Below are positions 1-9,686 of a stretch of DNA of 64,000 nucleotides, one piece after another. A model generated the notes under the pieces. The model worked only from the letters and a program-made list of their open reading frames with translations, did not search any database and had not been told where the DNA came from. Position 1 is the stretch's first letter, and the number at the start of each line of letters is the position of its first letter. The translations under genes and the position numbers were made by a program. This DNA comes from Burkholderia cepacia GG4. GTDB taxonomy: Bacteria; Pseudomonadota; Gammaproteobacteria; Burkholderiales; Burkholderiaceae. The DNA lies in contig NC_018513.1 in NCBI RefSeq assembly GCF_000292915.1, positions 558,001 to 622,000 on the forward strand, given 5' to 3'.

Positions 1-170
1 TCCGTACGGCGATCGCCGAGCCCGGACGCGTGCAGGTGACGCGCCCGTACCTGTCGATCAACGAGGCGCAGCCGTGCGTGACGCTGTCGATGGCGGTGCG
101 CATCGGCGATGCGCAGCACGTGCTGTGCGGCGATATCGACTGGCGCGACGAAGCGGCCGACGGCGCATAG
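1..170 (+). CDS. C-terminal end of a Cache/PDC-type sensor-domain protein (partial)
   Basis: The reading frame is open from base 3 to a TAG stop at 168-170, giving the last 55 residues of a protein that begins outside the window. The fragment has the pattern of the distal strand region of a periplasmic Cache (PDC) sensor fold: a segment reading VTRPYLS, then a run of beta-strand-like residues (TLSMAVRIG), then a terminal strand ending CGDIDW. Cache domains usually bind small ligands outside the cytoplasm. No signalling domain follows the fold here, so any effector domain would have to lie upstream. The assignment rests on a short fragment and is tentative. Confidence 0.45.
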   Translation, partial: RTAIAEPGRVQVTRPYLSINEAQPCVTLSMAVRIGDAQHVLCGDIDWRDEAADGA

Positions 171-246
171 CGCCGGCGTCGCGCTGGTGCGGTTCACGCC
201 GCTCGGCTAGGATGCGCGAATTATCCTGACGATTCGCGAGCCGCCG

Positions 247-972
247 ATGAACCGACCCGCCGCTTCCTCCGTCCTCCTCGAAGTGATCGCCACGACCGTC
301 GGCGATGCGAAGGCCGCCGCCCGCGCGGGTGCCAATCGCCTCGAACTCGTGACCGCGATCACCGAAGGCGGGCTCACGCCGAGTGTCGGCCTGATCGAGG
401 CCGTCGTGGCTGCCGTGCCGATTCCGGTGAACGTGATCGTGCGCCCGCACAGCCGCTCGTTCGTCTACGACGCCGACGACCTGCGCGTGATCGAACGCGA
501 CGTGCGCGCGGCCGTCGCGGCCGGCGCGAACGGCGTCGTGTTCGGCGCGCTCGATGCGCGCGGCGATCTCGATCTCGACGCGCTCGCCCGCATCGCGGCC
601 GCCGCGGACGGCCGTGCGCTCACGTTCCACCGCGCGTTCGACGTCGCGCGCGATCTCAACGCCGCGTTCGACGCACTGCTGCGCGTGCCGGCCGTCACGT
701 CCGTGCTGACGTCGGGCGGCCATCCGTCGGTACTCGACGCAGTCGCGACGATCACGCGGATGGTGCGGCAGGCGGCCGGCTCGACCTGCACGGTGCTGGC
801 CGGCTCGGGGCTCACGGTCGATGCGGTCGGTGATTTCGTCCGCGCCACCGGCGTGCGCGCGGTGCATTTCGGCTCGGGCGTGCGGCCGCGCGGCGCGGTG
901 CTGGCCCCCGTCGACGAACAGCAGGTCGAGCGCGTGCGCGCGGCGCTCGACGGCGCGGCGGCGCACGTGTGA
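247..972 (+). CDS. cutC: CutC family protein (copper homeostasis CutC)
   Basis: The protein has 241 residues, close to the family's usual length of about 250. It carries the CutC TIM-barrel hallmarks: a first strand ending in GANRLEL at residues 28-34, followed by GGLTPS, and the strand NVIVRPHSRSF near residues 61-71. The family was named for a copper-tolerance phenotype in Escherichia coli. Its biochemical activity is unsettled, so the name should not be read as proof of copper binding. There is no strong ribosome binding site before the ATG. A weak TAGGAT hexamer lies at 208-213. The gene is convergent with bioB and shares the hairpin terminator at about 1094-1120. Confidence 0.9.
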   Translation: MNRPAASSVLLEVIATTVGDAKAAARAGANRLELVTAITEGGLTPSVGLIEAVVAAVPIPVNVIVRPHSRSFVYDADDLRVIERDVRAAVAAGANGVVFGALDARGDLDLDALARIAAAADGRALTFHRAFDVARDLNAAFDALLRVPAVTSVLTSGGHPSVLDAVATITRMVRQAAGSTCTVLAGSGLTVDAVGDFVRATGVRAVHFGSGVRPRGAVLAPVDEQQVERVRAALDGAAAHV

Positions 973-1094
973 CGCGCCTGCTGAAGCCGCGCGCCGGCAA
1001 GCAGGCGATCGACGGGCCCGACGGCGTGTGCTGGTGCGTCGAGAGGGCCGCGATGCGCGACGCGCAGGACGATCCGGCGCAGCCGATCGGATGA
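969..1094 (+). CDS. possible 41-residue hypothetical protein overlapping the cutC stop
   Basis: A GTG-initiated frame of 41 codons overlaps the cutC stop by four bases (GTGA) and ends with TGA just before the terminator hairpin. The peptide has no recognisable domain; it contains a Cys-Trp-Cys triplet near its middle. The overlap geometry is typical of translational coupling, which is the only positive evidence. It could equally be a chance frame in GC-rich DNA or a decayed gene remnant. Confidence 0.2.
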   Translation: MTRLLKPRAGKQAIDGPDGVCWCVERAAMRDAQDDPAQPIG

Positions 1095-1120
1095 AAAAAA
1101 GCCGGGGCATGCCCCGGCTT
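1094..1120 (-). terminator. Rho-independent terminator of the bio operon (possibly bidirectional)
   Basis: A perfect palindrome at 1099-1120 forms an 11-bp stem with arms AAGCCGGGGCA and TGCCCCGGCTT. On the minus strand it is followed by a run of seven T residues (the A tract at 1094-1100), which suits termination of bioAFDB transcripts after bioB. On the plus strand a weaker T-rich tail (TTGTTCGTTT) could also stop cutC transcription. Confidence 0.8.
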
Positions 1121-1145
1121 GTTCGTTTGCACGCGATGCAGGCGC

Positions 1146-2165
1146 TTACGCGTTTTCCGCCAGCGCGTCGGCCTGGCTCGCACGGATGCCGAGGCGCTCG
1201 AACAGCGCGCGGTCGCGCTGCGTCTGCGGGTTGCTCGTCGTCAGCAGCTGGTCGCCGTAGAACATCGAGTTCGCGCCCGCGAGGAAGCACATCGCCTGCA
1301 TCGCGTCGTCGAGCTGCTCGCGGCCGGCCGACAGGCGCACGACGGCCTTTGGCATCGTGATGCGCGCGACCGCGATCGTGCGCACGAACTCGAACGGATC
1401 GAGCGGCGCGGTGCCTTCGAGCGGCGTGCCTTCGATCGCGACGAGGTTGTTGATCGGCACCGAATCCGGATACGGGTTCAGGTTCGCGAGCTGCGAGATC
1501 AGGCCCGCGCGTTCACGGCGCGATTCGCCCATCCCGATGATGCCGCCGCAGCACACGTTGATGCCCGCATCGCGCACGCGGTCGAGCGTGTCCAGACGGT
1601 CCTGGTACGTGCGCGTCGAGATCACCTGGCCGTAGAACTCCGGCGACGTGTCGAGGTTGTGGTTGTAGTAGTCGAGGCCCGCGTCGGCGAGCGCGTGCGC
1701 CTGCTCGTCCTCGAGCATGCCGAGCGTCATGCAGGTCTCGAGGCCCAGTTCCTTCACGCCGCGCACCATCTCGGTCAGCGCCGGCATGTGGCGCTCCTTC
1801 GGGTTGCGCCAGGCGGCGCCCATGCAGAAGCGGCTCGCGCCGTTCGCCTTCGCCGCGCGGGCGGCGTCGAGCACCGTGTCGACGTCCATCAGCTTCTCGG
1901 CCTTCAGGCCCGTGTCGTGGTGCGACGATTGCGAACAGTAGCCGCAATCTTCCTCGCAGCCGCCCGTCTTGATCGACAGCAGCGTCGACAGCTGCACCGC
2001 GTTCGCGTCGAAGTGCTCGCGATGCACCTGCTGCGCGCGGAACATCAGGTCGTTGAACGGCAGCTCGAACAGCGCGACGACATCGGCGACGCGCCAGCGC
2101 TGCGACGTCGGGGCGGCCACGGGGATCGCGTCGGGTTGCACGGCGGCGGTCTGGGCTTGGGTCAT
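1146..2165 (-). CDS. bioB: biotin synthase BioB
   Basis: BioB is a radical SAM enzyme that inserts sulfur into dethiobiotin, the last step of biotin synthesis. The 339-residue protein has the radical SAM cluster motif CxxxCxxC at C70, C74 and C77 ([13 protein letters not shown]). It also keeps the later cysteines in FCMGAAWRN and ETCMTLGM that help hold the second iron-sulfur cluster. The length matches the family. It is the last gene of the bioA-bioF-bioD-bioB operon, starting 36 bases after the bioD stop, and is followed by a strong hairpin terminator. Confidence 0.97.
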   Translation of the reverse strand: MTQAQTAAVQPDAIPVAAPTSQRWRVADVVALFELPFNDLMFRAQQVHREHFDANAVQLSTLLSIKTGGCEEDCGYCSQSSHHDTGLKAEKLMDVDTVLDAARAAKANGASRFCMGAAWRNPKERHMPALTEMVRGVKELGLETCMTLGMLEDEQAHALADAGLDYYNHNLDTSPEFYGQVISTRTYQDRLDTLDRVRDAGINVCCGGIIGMGESRRERAGLISQLANLNPYPDSVPINNLVAIEGTPLEGTAPLDPFEFVRTIAVARITMPKAVVRLSAGREQLDDAMQAMCFLAGANSMFYGDQLLTTSNPQTQRDRALFERLGIRASQADALAENA

Positions 2166-2201
2166 GGTGGTTTTCCTGTCGTGAATGCGGGGATCGGGGC
2201 G

Positions 2202-2921
2202 TCAATGCTGCGCGGCGCGCAGCGTGTCGACGAGCGCGGCGATGTCGAGCATCGCCGCGGCGGATTCGGGGGCAGCCGGGCTCATGTGCGCGATGCGGCC
2301 CAGCAGCGGTGCGCGATGTTCCCGCGCGAGCCAGTCGCGGATCGTCGCGACGTTCTCGTCGGCGTACGACATGGCCGGGTCGACGTGGTTCGCGACCCAG
2401 CCGGCGAGCGTGAGGCCGCGCTGGCGAATCGCGTCGGCCGTCAGCAGCGCGTGGCTGATGCAGCCGAGCCGCACGCCGACGACGAGCACGACGGGCAGGC
2501 CGAGCGCGACCGCGAGATCGGCCGTGTCCTGCGTATCGTTCAGCGGTACGCGGAAGCCGCCGACGCCTTCGACGACGACGACGTCCGCGCGCGTCAGCGC
2601 TTCGCGGTGGCTCGCGACGATCGTGTCGAGGTCGAGCGTCACGCCTTCCTGCGCGGCGACGATGTGCGGTGCCGCGGGCGCCTTCAGCAGGAACGGCGTG
2701 CGCAGCTCGGGCGGCAGCACGACGTTTGCGGCTGCGTCGAGCTGGTCCGCGTCCTCGTTGCGCCAGACGCCGTCGCGTTCATACGCGCCGGCGGCGACGG
2801 GCTTCAGCGCGGCCGCGCGCAGGCCGTGCCGCGCGAAGCCGTGCAGCATCGCGGCCGACACGAAGGTCTTGCCGATCTCGGTGTCGGTACCGGTGACGAA
2901 GAGGGAAAGGGGGACCGTCAT
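2202..2921 (-). CDS. bioD: ATP-dependent dethiobiotin synthetase BioD
   Basis: BioD closes the ureido ring of dethiobiotin using 7,8-diaminopelargonate, CO2 and ATP. The start chosen (MTVPLSLFV) gives 239 residues, and places the P-loop GTDTEIGKT at residues 11-19, as in the family. An upstream in-frame ATG at 2990 would add 23 residues of low-complexity sequence read from the intercistronic repeat and is unlikely. The start ATG overlaps the stop of the 46-codon frame upstream (ATGA), so translation could be coupled to it. The protein carries the substrate-binding loop [13 protein letters not shown]. Confidence 0.95.
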   Translation of the reverse strand: MTVPLSLFVTGTDTEIGKTFVSAAMLHGFARHGLRAAALKPVAAGAYERDGVWRNEDADQLDAAANVVLPPELRTPFLLKAPAAPHIVAAQEGVTLDLDTIVASHREALTRADVVVVEGVGGFRVPLNDTQDTADLAVALGLPVVLVVGVRLGCISHALLTADAIRQRGLTLAGWVANHVDPAMSYADENVATIRDWLAREHRAPLLGRIAHMSPAAPESAAAMLDIAALVDTLRAAQH

Positions 2922-3054
2922 GCTGCTTCCCGCCGGGCCGCCCCACCGGGCGTAGCGGGGCATTCGCGGAGCATCGCTCCGTGCCCGCATAGCCGGCCGT
3001 GGGCACCGGCCGCCCCCTCGGGGGGCAGCGAACGAATGTGAGCGTGGGGGCGGT

Positions 3055-3058
<4 letters not shown>
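2918..3058 (-). CDS. 46-codon intercistronic frame linking bioF and bioD (repeat-derived)
   Basis: Between bioF and bioD, an ATG overlaps the bioF stop by four bases (ATGA). The frame runs 46 codons to a TGA that overlaps the bioD ATG by four bases. The peptide is low-complexity, rich in Gly, Ala and Arg, and includes SLPPEGAAG. The DNA has several inverted repeats, including CGGAGcgatGCTCCG and CCCCCTCGGGGGG, resembling GC-rich dispersed intergenic repeats of betaproteobacteria. I infer a repeat insertion kept in a frame that lets ribosomes pass from bioF to bioD. Whether a stable peptide is made is unknown. Confidence 0.4.
2922..3055. repeat. GC-rich intercistronic repeat-like element with nested inverted repeats
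   Basis: The whole spacer between bioF and bioD is made of short palindromes: CCCCCTCGGGGGG near 3013-3026, GCCGTGGGCACCGGC near 2995-3009, and GGAGCATCGCTCC near 2969-2981. This looks like a REP-type or other dispersed intergenic element and not a regulatory site. Copy number elsewhere in the genome cannot be seen from this window. Confidence 0.4.
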
Positions 3059-4265
<1,207 letters not shown>

Positions 4266-4266
<1 letters not shown>

Positions 4267-5609
4267 TACGCCACCTCCGCGAGCGTCGCGTCGAGCGTGT
4301 CGCGCGTGCGTTGCGCGAGCCACGCGATGTCGTCGTCGCTCATCACGTACGGCGGCATCAGGTACACGGTCGTGCCGATCGGGCGCAGCAGCAGTTCGCG
4401 TTCGAGCGCGCGCTCGAAGAAGCGCCGCGAGAAGCCGCGCGCCGCGTCGCCGTCGAGCGCGACGTCGAAGGCGAACAGCGTGCCGCGTTCGCGCAGGTGA
4501 CGCACCTGCGGGTGCGCGTCGAGCGGCGCGAGTGCGGCGCGCATCGCCGCCGATTTGCGCGCGTTGCCGGCGAGCACGTCGTCGCGCGCGAACAGGTCGA
4601 GCGTCGCGACCGCCGCGCGGCATGCGAGCGGGTTGCCGGTGTACGAATGCGAATGCAGGAAGCCGCGCGTCGTATCGTCGTCGTAGAACGCCGCGAACAC
4701 GTCGTCGCGCGTGAGCACGAGCGACAGCGGCAGGTAGCCGCCGCTGATGCCCTTCGACAGGCACAGGAAATCGGGCCAGACGCCGGCCTGCTCGCATGCG
4801 AAGAAGGTGCCGGTGCGGCCGCAGCCGACCGCGATCTCGTCGGCGATCAGGTGCACGCCGAATTCGTCGCACAGCGCGCGCAGCCCGCGCACGTACGACG
4901 GATCGTGCATCGCCATCCCGGCTGCGCATTGCACCAGCGGCTCGACGATCAGCGCGGCGATCCGGTCGGCACGTTCGGCGAACAGGCGCCGCACGTCGTC
5001 GAGCGCGCGGCCCGCGACGTCGGCGGCCGTCTCGCCCGGCAGCGCACCGCGCGCGTCGGGCGACGCGACCACGTGCGCGTGGCGGATCAGCGGGTCATAG
5101 GCATCCTTGAACAGCGCGACGTCGGTCACGCCGAGCGCGCCGATGGTCTCGCCGTGATAGCTGTTCGCGACGCACACGAATTCGTGCTTGTCCGCGCGGC
5201 CGCGGTTGCGCCACGCGTGGAAGCTCATCTTCAGCGCGATCTCGACCGCGGACGCGCCGTCCGACGCGAAGAACGCATGGCCGAGCGTGCGATCGGTGAG
5301 CACATGCAGCCGCTCGGCGAGCTCGATCGCCGGCTCGTGCGTGCAGCCGGCGAGCATCGCGTGCTCGAGCGTGTCGAGCTGGTCCTTCAGCGCCGCGTTG
5401 ATGTCCGGGTTCGCATGGCCGAACAGGTTCACCCACCACGAGCTGATTGCGTCGAAGTAGCGGCGGCCGTCGCGGTCGTACAGCCATACGCCTGCGCCGC
5501 GCGCGACGGGAATGAGCGGCAGGCGCTCGTGGTGCTTCATCTGGGTGCAGGGATGCCAGACCGCGCGCAGGCTGCGCGCGACCCAGTCGTCGGTGGCTGG
5601 CGTACTCAA
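4266..5609 (-). CDS. bioA: adenosylmethionine-8-amino-7-oxononanoate aminotransferase BioA
   Basis: BioA is a class III PLP aminotransferase using S-adenosylmethionine as amino donor to make 7,8-diaminopelargonate. I prefer the TTG at 5607-5609: it has GGAG about six bases upstream and gives 447 residues, the family's normal size. ATG codons at 5642 and 5711 would add 11 or 34 residues. Visible motifs are WHPCTQM near residue 18, the SAM and substrate region [13 protein letters not shown], the PLP aspartate in [14 protein letters not shown], and the lysine K286 in [13 protein letters not shown]. It is the first gene of the bioAFDB operon. No gene for making the pimeloyl donor (bioC, bioH) is in the window. 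Confidence 0.95.
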
Positions 5610-6234
5610 GGCGGCTCCGGGGGGTAAAACGGCGGCGGGCATCGAACGGGATGCCGCGCGGCGACTGACGGAAAACGCGCTGAGATTAGCGTGTTCCGGC
5701 GCACGTTGCACTACCGGTTACAAACGCCGCAAAGCCTTGCCGGACGGGAGTTCGACGCAGATCGCGGGGGCTCGGAACGGTACGCGCCAGATGTCCAGAA
5801 ATGACCGCAGATGACGACGTTCGAGTGACACCCCCCGACAGAAAAAAATCGTGGGGAAGGCGCACGACCGACGGTGAGGAATCGGGGCTGGAAGAGAAAA
5901 GAGGGAGCGAAGCGTGACGCAAGGCGCGCGCGGCGGCCGGTGAATTGGGGGGCCGAATCAGGCGCGAGAGGAGGCAGGAAAGGCCAGCAAGGACCAGCAA
6001 GGACCAGCAAGGACCAGCAAGGACCAGCAAGGACCAGCAAGGACCAGCAAGGACCAGCAAGGACCAGCAAGGGCAGCCGGCGCGAGTGACGGGTGGAACT
6101 GCCGGTCGGCCCGGCATGAGACGCACTGCACGAGCGCGCGAACGCCGCTGCACGCACCAGGCGTTCGCAAAAGCCGAGAAGGAGAAAGAGAGGGGGGAGA
6201 CCGCGGGGCGACGCCGGGCGTCGCGAGTCCCGCG
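5610..6234. other. gene-free interval upstream of bioA holding a tandem-repeat array
   Basis: This stretch of about 625 bases lies between bioA and the secreted hydrolase; both flanking genes are on the minus strand. It must hold the bioA promoter and the 3-prime end of nothing else. No BirA-type operator or convincing -35/-10 pair could be picked out by eye. Its middle is a purine-rich segment (about 5875-6095) containing the 10-bp array. Frames open through the array on both strands have no plausible ribosome binding sites or recognisable domains. Confidence 0.6.
5981..6070. repeat. decanucleotide tandem repeat, eight perfect copies
   Basis: The unit GGACCAGCAA occurs eight times without a mismatch from 5991 to 6070. 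It is preceded by one variant copy (AGGCCAGCAA, 5981-5990) and followed by a decayed one (GGGCAGCCGG). There are no spacers, so it is not a CRISPR. A 10-bp unit is not a multiple of three, so the reading frame changes with each copy and returns after three. Perfect identity suggests recent slippage and possible copy-number variation between strains. Confidence 0.9.
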
Positions 6235-7512
6235 TCAGCGCGAAGCCAGCGCGCGCGTATCGGCGTCGTGCGTGTTGCCGTCGCCGTTGTCGGCCGTCTG
6301 CGTCGCGTTCGCGTTCCACACGACGCGGTCGTTGACCGCATACAGCCGGCACGCGCCCGCACCCTGCTTCGCGCAGTTGTCGAGCGCGAGCGCCATCGGG
6401 TCGTCGCCGCCTTCGGCCCACGACCATGCGCCTTCGGAAGACACCGCGAACGCGCGGCTCGGATGCTGGTTCAGGAAGCGGCGATAGCCTTCGCGGCCGG
6501 CCGCGTCGACGAACGGCACCGCATCGACCGCGTCGATCGACGCATAGCCGGTCGCATTCGGTTCGTGCGGGTTGGCGACCGCATAGCGCACCGAGGTCGG
6601 CAGGTTCAGTTCCGCGAGGAACGCATGCACGGCCGGCCACCACACGGGCACGCCGTCGCGATCGACGATCAGCCGGTGCGCGTCGTCCTTGTAGCGGCCG
6701 AAGTCGATGAAATGTGCCTGCGTGCCGTGCGACACGTACGCGTCGTGCATCTGCGCGACGAGCGCGGGCGTCCACACCGAATCGTTGTCGCCGTACAGCC
6801 ACAGCGAGCGCACGGCCGTATGCGCGCCGTACTGGTCGAACGCGTCGACCAGGTTGCGCTGCCAGCCGTCGCAGAGATCCTGGCGCAGCCCGCCGGAGAA
6901 GTTGATGATGCCGCGCACGCCGGGCGCGGCTTCGGTGCCGTACGCGACCGAGGCGAGGCCGCCGTGCGACGTGCCGGCGACGACGATGCGCGACGCATCG
7001 ATGTACGACTGACGCGACATGTAGCGGACCGTCGCGTCGACGTCGGCGGCCTGCGCGAGGCCGTTCTTCCCGACGTTGCAGCCTTCCTGCTGGTACGTGC
7101 CGCCCGACCCGGAGAAGCCCTGGCGGTTCGGCGCGATCACCGCATAGCCGCGACGCACGAATTCACGCGCGAACGCGAGCGGCCGGCTGCGCGGCTGCAG
7201 ATGGAGATCGCCGGTGTTCTTGCCGTGGTTGAAGACGACGAGCGGGAACGGCCCGGGGCCGTTCGGCTTGAACAGCGTCGCCTCGAGCATCACGGTGCCC
7301 GAAGCATCGGCCGGGATGCTGACGATTTGTTCGTTGAGGTTGGCGGCGACCTGCGGGAGGCCCGAATCGCCGTAATCGAAGTGCTCGGCATGGGCGAGCG
7401 AGCCGCTTGCCGCTGTGGCCGCGCCGGCGTGTGCATTCGGCTGCGTACCGGCCTGAGCGGCCGACAGCGCACACGCCGCCATCCATCCCACCAATACCTT
7501 GCTGAACGCCAT
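6235..7512 (-). CDS. secreted alpha/beta hydrolase (dienelactone hydrolase-like)
   Basis: With the start at MAFSKVLVGW the protein has 425 residues and a cleavable signal peptide ending near ALSAAQAG, so it is probably exported. An upstream ATG at 7581 would put 23 residues ahead of the signal and is less likely. The core is an alpha/beta hydrolase: VVFNHGKNTG, then PNRQGFSGSGG, and a nucleophile elbow GTSHGGLAS. The last 90 or so residues form a separate tail (about FAVSSEGAWSW to YAVNDRVVW) with two cysteines that could pair in the periplasm. The substrate is unknown. It is monocistronic, with the tandem array just downstream. Confidence 0.8.
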   Translation of the reverse strand: MAFSKVLVGWMAACALSAAQAGTQPNAHAGAATAASGSLAHAEHFDYGDSGLPQVAANLNEQIVSIPADASGTVMLEATLFKPNGPGPFPLVVFNHGKNTGDLHLQPRSRPLAFAREFVRRGYAVIAPNRQGFSGSGGTYQQEGCNVGKNGLAQAADVDATVRYMSRQSYIDASRIVVAGTSHGGLASVAYGTEAAPGVRGIINFSGGLRQDLCDGWQRNLVDAFDQYGAHTAVRSLWLYGDNDSVWTPALVAQMHDAYVSHGTQAHFIDFGRYKDDAHRLIVDRDGVPVWWPAVHAFLAELNLPTSVRYAVANPHEPNATGYASIDAVDAVPFVDAAGREGYRRFLNQHPSRAFAVSSEGAWSWAEGGDDPMALALDNCAKQGAGACRLYAVNDRVVWNANATQTADNGDGNTHDADTRALASR

Positions 7513-7619
7513 TCGTAAGCCCTGCCATGCAACTTGACCAATCTGAGGGCCATCGTAGCCCGACAAATTCAGGTTGTGCAATGCGGGAATTACCCGGCGT
7601 CTGACACAGCAACTATTTG

Positions 7620-8057
7620 TCAGCGTTCACTTACTTCGCCGTCGACATAGCGCCAGAAACCGTGCTCGTCGCGCACGAAGCGGCTCGTCTCGTGGAGCCG
7701 GTACGCGCGCCCGCCGACCTTGTAGCGGGCCACGAATTCGACCTCGGCGTGCCGTTCGTCGCGCGGCGCATGGCGTTTGACCGCGAGACCGAGCCAACGA
7801 GGTGCGTCGGGTGCATTCGGGTCCGCATCGAGATCGGCCGGGCAGGTGCGCGGATCCCAGGTCGCGCGCAGGTAGTCGGTCGCGCCGAGCACGTACGCGC
7901 TATACCGCGAGCGCATCAATTCGAGCGCGGTCGGTGCGGCTTCGCCGCCGTCGATGAAGCGGCCGCAGCAGGCCGCGTAGCGCGGGGCCGGCGCTTTGCC
8001 GGCAGGGGTGGGGGACGCGCCGCCGCACGGGCACGCGTCAGGTCGGTTCAAAATCAT
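7620..8057 (-). CDS. YchJ family (UPF0225) protein
   Basis: This 145-residue protein starts with a metal-binding type motif CPCGG near residues 10-14 and has a second pair, CCG, near residue 30 (YAACCGRFI). Next comes ALELMRSRYSAYV and the NTF2-like body ending in WRYVDGE. This is the UPF0225/YchJ pattern, often with a SEC-C-like zinc motif at the N-terminus. The role of the family is not established. It lies about 40 bases downstream of the SDR gene on the same strand and may share its transcript. Confidence 0.85.
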   Translation of the reverse strand: MILNRPDACPCGGASPTPAGKAPAPRYAACCGRFIDGGEAAPTALELMRSRYSAYVLGATDYLRATWDPRTCPADLDADPNAPDAPRWLGLAVKRHAPRDERHAEVEFVARYKVGGRAYRLHETSRFVRDEHGFWRYVDGEVSER

Positions 8058-8096
8058 GCGAATCGTGAATTAACGACGCCAGGTTGTGATGCCGGC

Positions 8097-8774
8097 TTAC
8101 CAGCTGAGCTCGACACCGTCGTACTGGAAGAAACGGCCGTTGGCCTGCGACATGTCCGCCCCGGCTTCGGCGATCACGCGGCGCATGCCGGTCACGCTGG
8201 TTTCCGGATCGATCGCGGCCTGCGCGCCGCCCATGTCGGTGCGCACCCAGCCGGGGTGAAGCGAGATGCACGCGGCGTGGCGCGTCTGCAGCGACGCGAT
8301 GCGCAGCACGTCGTTCAGCGCGGCCTTGCTCGCACGATACAGCCAGCCGGTCGTGCCGGTCGCCTCGGCGATGCTGCCCATCCGGCTCGATACGACCGCC
8401 AGCACGCCGCGCGCGTCCTCGACGAGCGGGAGCAGGATCGGCAGCAGCTGCATCGGCCCGCGCACGTTCGTATGCATCACCGCGTCGAAATCCTCGGCGC
8501 CGATCGTCTCGACCCCTTCGGTGCGCGGCCCGTAGACGCCCGACACCAGCACGGCCGCGTCGAGCCGTTCGCCGTCGAGCTTCCAGCCGAGCGCCGCGAT
8601 CTGTTCCGGCTGCGCGATGTCGAGCGCATGCGCATGCGCGCCGAGTTCGCGCAGCGCGGCGAGCGATGCGTCGTCGCGCGCGGTGGCGATCACGTTCCAG
8701 CCGTCGCGCCGGTATTGCCGGACGAATTCGCGGCCGAGGCCGCGCGATGCGCCGACGATCAGTACGGTTTTCAT
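8097..8774 (-). CDS. short-chain dehydrogenase/reductase (SDR family)
   Basis: The 225-residue protein has the SDR cofactor motif GASRGLG at residues 8-14, SSRMGS for the catalytic serine, and YRASK for the catalytic tyrosine and lysine. It is short, like the CsgA or sniffer type of SDR. Substrate and direction cannot be read from the sequence. A strong AAAGGAG ribosome binding site precedes the ATG. A 10-bp GC hairpin lies just upstream of that site, between this gene and the carbonic anhydrase gene. Confidence 0.85.
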   Translation of the reverse strand: MKTVLIVGASRGLGREFVRQYRRDGWNVIATARDDASLAALRELGAHAHALDIAQPEQIAALGWKLDGERLDAAVLVSGVYGPRTEGVETIGAEDFDAVMHTNVRGPMQLLPILLPLVEDARGVLAVVSSRMGSIAEATGTTGWLYRASKAALNDVLRIASLQTRHAACISLHPGWVRTDMGGAQAAIDPETSVTGMRRVIAEAGADMSQANGRFFQYDGVELSW

Positions 8775-8792
8775 GTTCGCCGCTCCTTTCGT

Positions 8793-8815
8793 GGCACCGC
8801 CGTCGCGGCGGTGCC
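8793..8815. other. 10-bp GC hairpin between carbonic anhydrase and SDR genes
   Basis: Arms GGCACCGCCG (8793-8802) and CGGCGGTGCC (8806-8815) pair perfectly around a three-base loop. No T tract follows on either strand, so it is not a classic terminator. It sits directly upstream of the SDR ribosome binding site and could stabilise or attenuate the shared minus-strand transcript. Confidence 0.5.
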
Positions 8816-8863
8816 GGTGTCAGATCAGTTCGGGGTCCGTCGCGCTCGCCACGCCGGCGTCGG

Positions 8864-9631
8864 TTACTTCGCGTCGCCGCACGGCTTCAGCGTGTCGGCG
8901 ACTGCCTGCGCGACGCCTTCAAGCCGCGCGGCGTCCGCCGCGACCATGTCGTTGTCGGGCGCATGCTGGCCGCGCGCGGTGAGCGCCGCGACGCAACGCT
9001 TATAGGTTTCGTCGAGCGCGTCGAAGCTCGACACGGCCATCCCGAGGTTGCGCATCCGCCCGTCGTGCACGCCGTACACGAGCCCGTGCACGGTGAGCGA
9101 CTGGCCGCGCGCCCACGCGTCGTTGACGATCGTCGTGCGGCACACGTTGACGACCTGCTCGATCGAATTCAGTTCGATCAGGCGGCGATAGCGCGCTTCG
9201 CCGACCGGCCATTCGTCGAGCAGCGCCGCGTGACGTTCGCGCACGTCCTGCACGTGATGCAGCCAGTTGTCCGCGAGGCCCACGCGCCGGTTGTGCAGCG
9301 CCGCGTTCACGCCCGAGCAGCCGTAGTGGCCGACGACCATGATGTGCTTCACGCGCAGGATGTCGACCGCGAACTGGATCACCGACAGGCAGTTCAGGTC
9401 GCTGTGCACGACGACGTTCGCGATGTTGCGGTGCACGAACACTTCGCCCGGCGGCAGGCCGATGATCTGGTTCGCAGGCACGCGCGAATCCGAGCAGCCG
9501 ATCCACAGATATTCCGGTGCCTGCTGGTCGGCGAGTCGCGCGAAGAAGTCGGGATCGTCGGCGAGCTGGCGCTTGACCCAGGCGTCGTTGTTGTCGAACA
9601 GGTGTGAAAGCGGGTTGTCTTGGGTATTCAT
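8864..9631 (-). CDS. can: beta-class carbonic anhydrase
   Basis: The enzyme interconverts CO2 and bicarbonate in the cytoplasm. The start at 9631 (MNTQDNPLSH) gives 255 residues. Zinc ligands and catalytic residues of the beta class are all present: C46, D48 and R50 in CSDSR, and H102 and C105 in VGHYGCSG. This is the arrangement of E. coli Can/CynT. No cyn genes are nearby. Its neighbour upstream is aceK (about 55 bases away, same strand). Bicarbonate supply to carboxylases, such as those that use the biotin made by the bio operon, is a plausible but general role. Confidence 0.93.
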   Translation of the reverse strand: MNTQDNPLSHLFDNNDAWVKRQLADDPDFFARLADQQAPEYLWIGCSDSRVPANQIIGLPPGEVFVHRNIANVVVHSDLNCLSVIQFAVDILRVKHIMVVGHYGCSGVNAALHNRRVGLADNWLHHVQDVRERHAALLDEWPVGEARYRRLIELNSIEQVVNVCRTTIVNDAWARGQSLTVHGLVYGVHDGRMRNLGMAVSSFDALDETYKRCVAALTARGQHAPDNDMVAADAARLEGVAQAVADTLKPCGDAK

Positions 9632-9686
9632 CGGTGAGGATTCCGTTTGCGGAAATCGGGTCGATCGGGTTCGGTGCACGTGCGCG

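Noticed and set aside
5981..6070. CRISPR array
   Set aside because: Units are directly adjacent with no spacers, are only 10 bp long, and no cas genes are present.
5874..6089. Open frame through the 10-bp array (repeat peptide RTSKDQQGPA)
   Set aside because: There is no ribosome binding site or conserved domain, and the opposite strand is equally open. The peptide periodicity simply follows from a 10-bp unit repeated three times.
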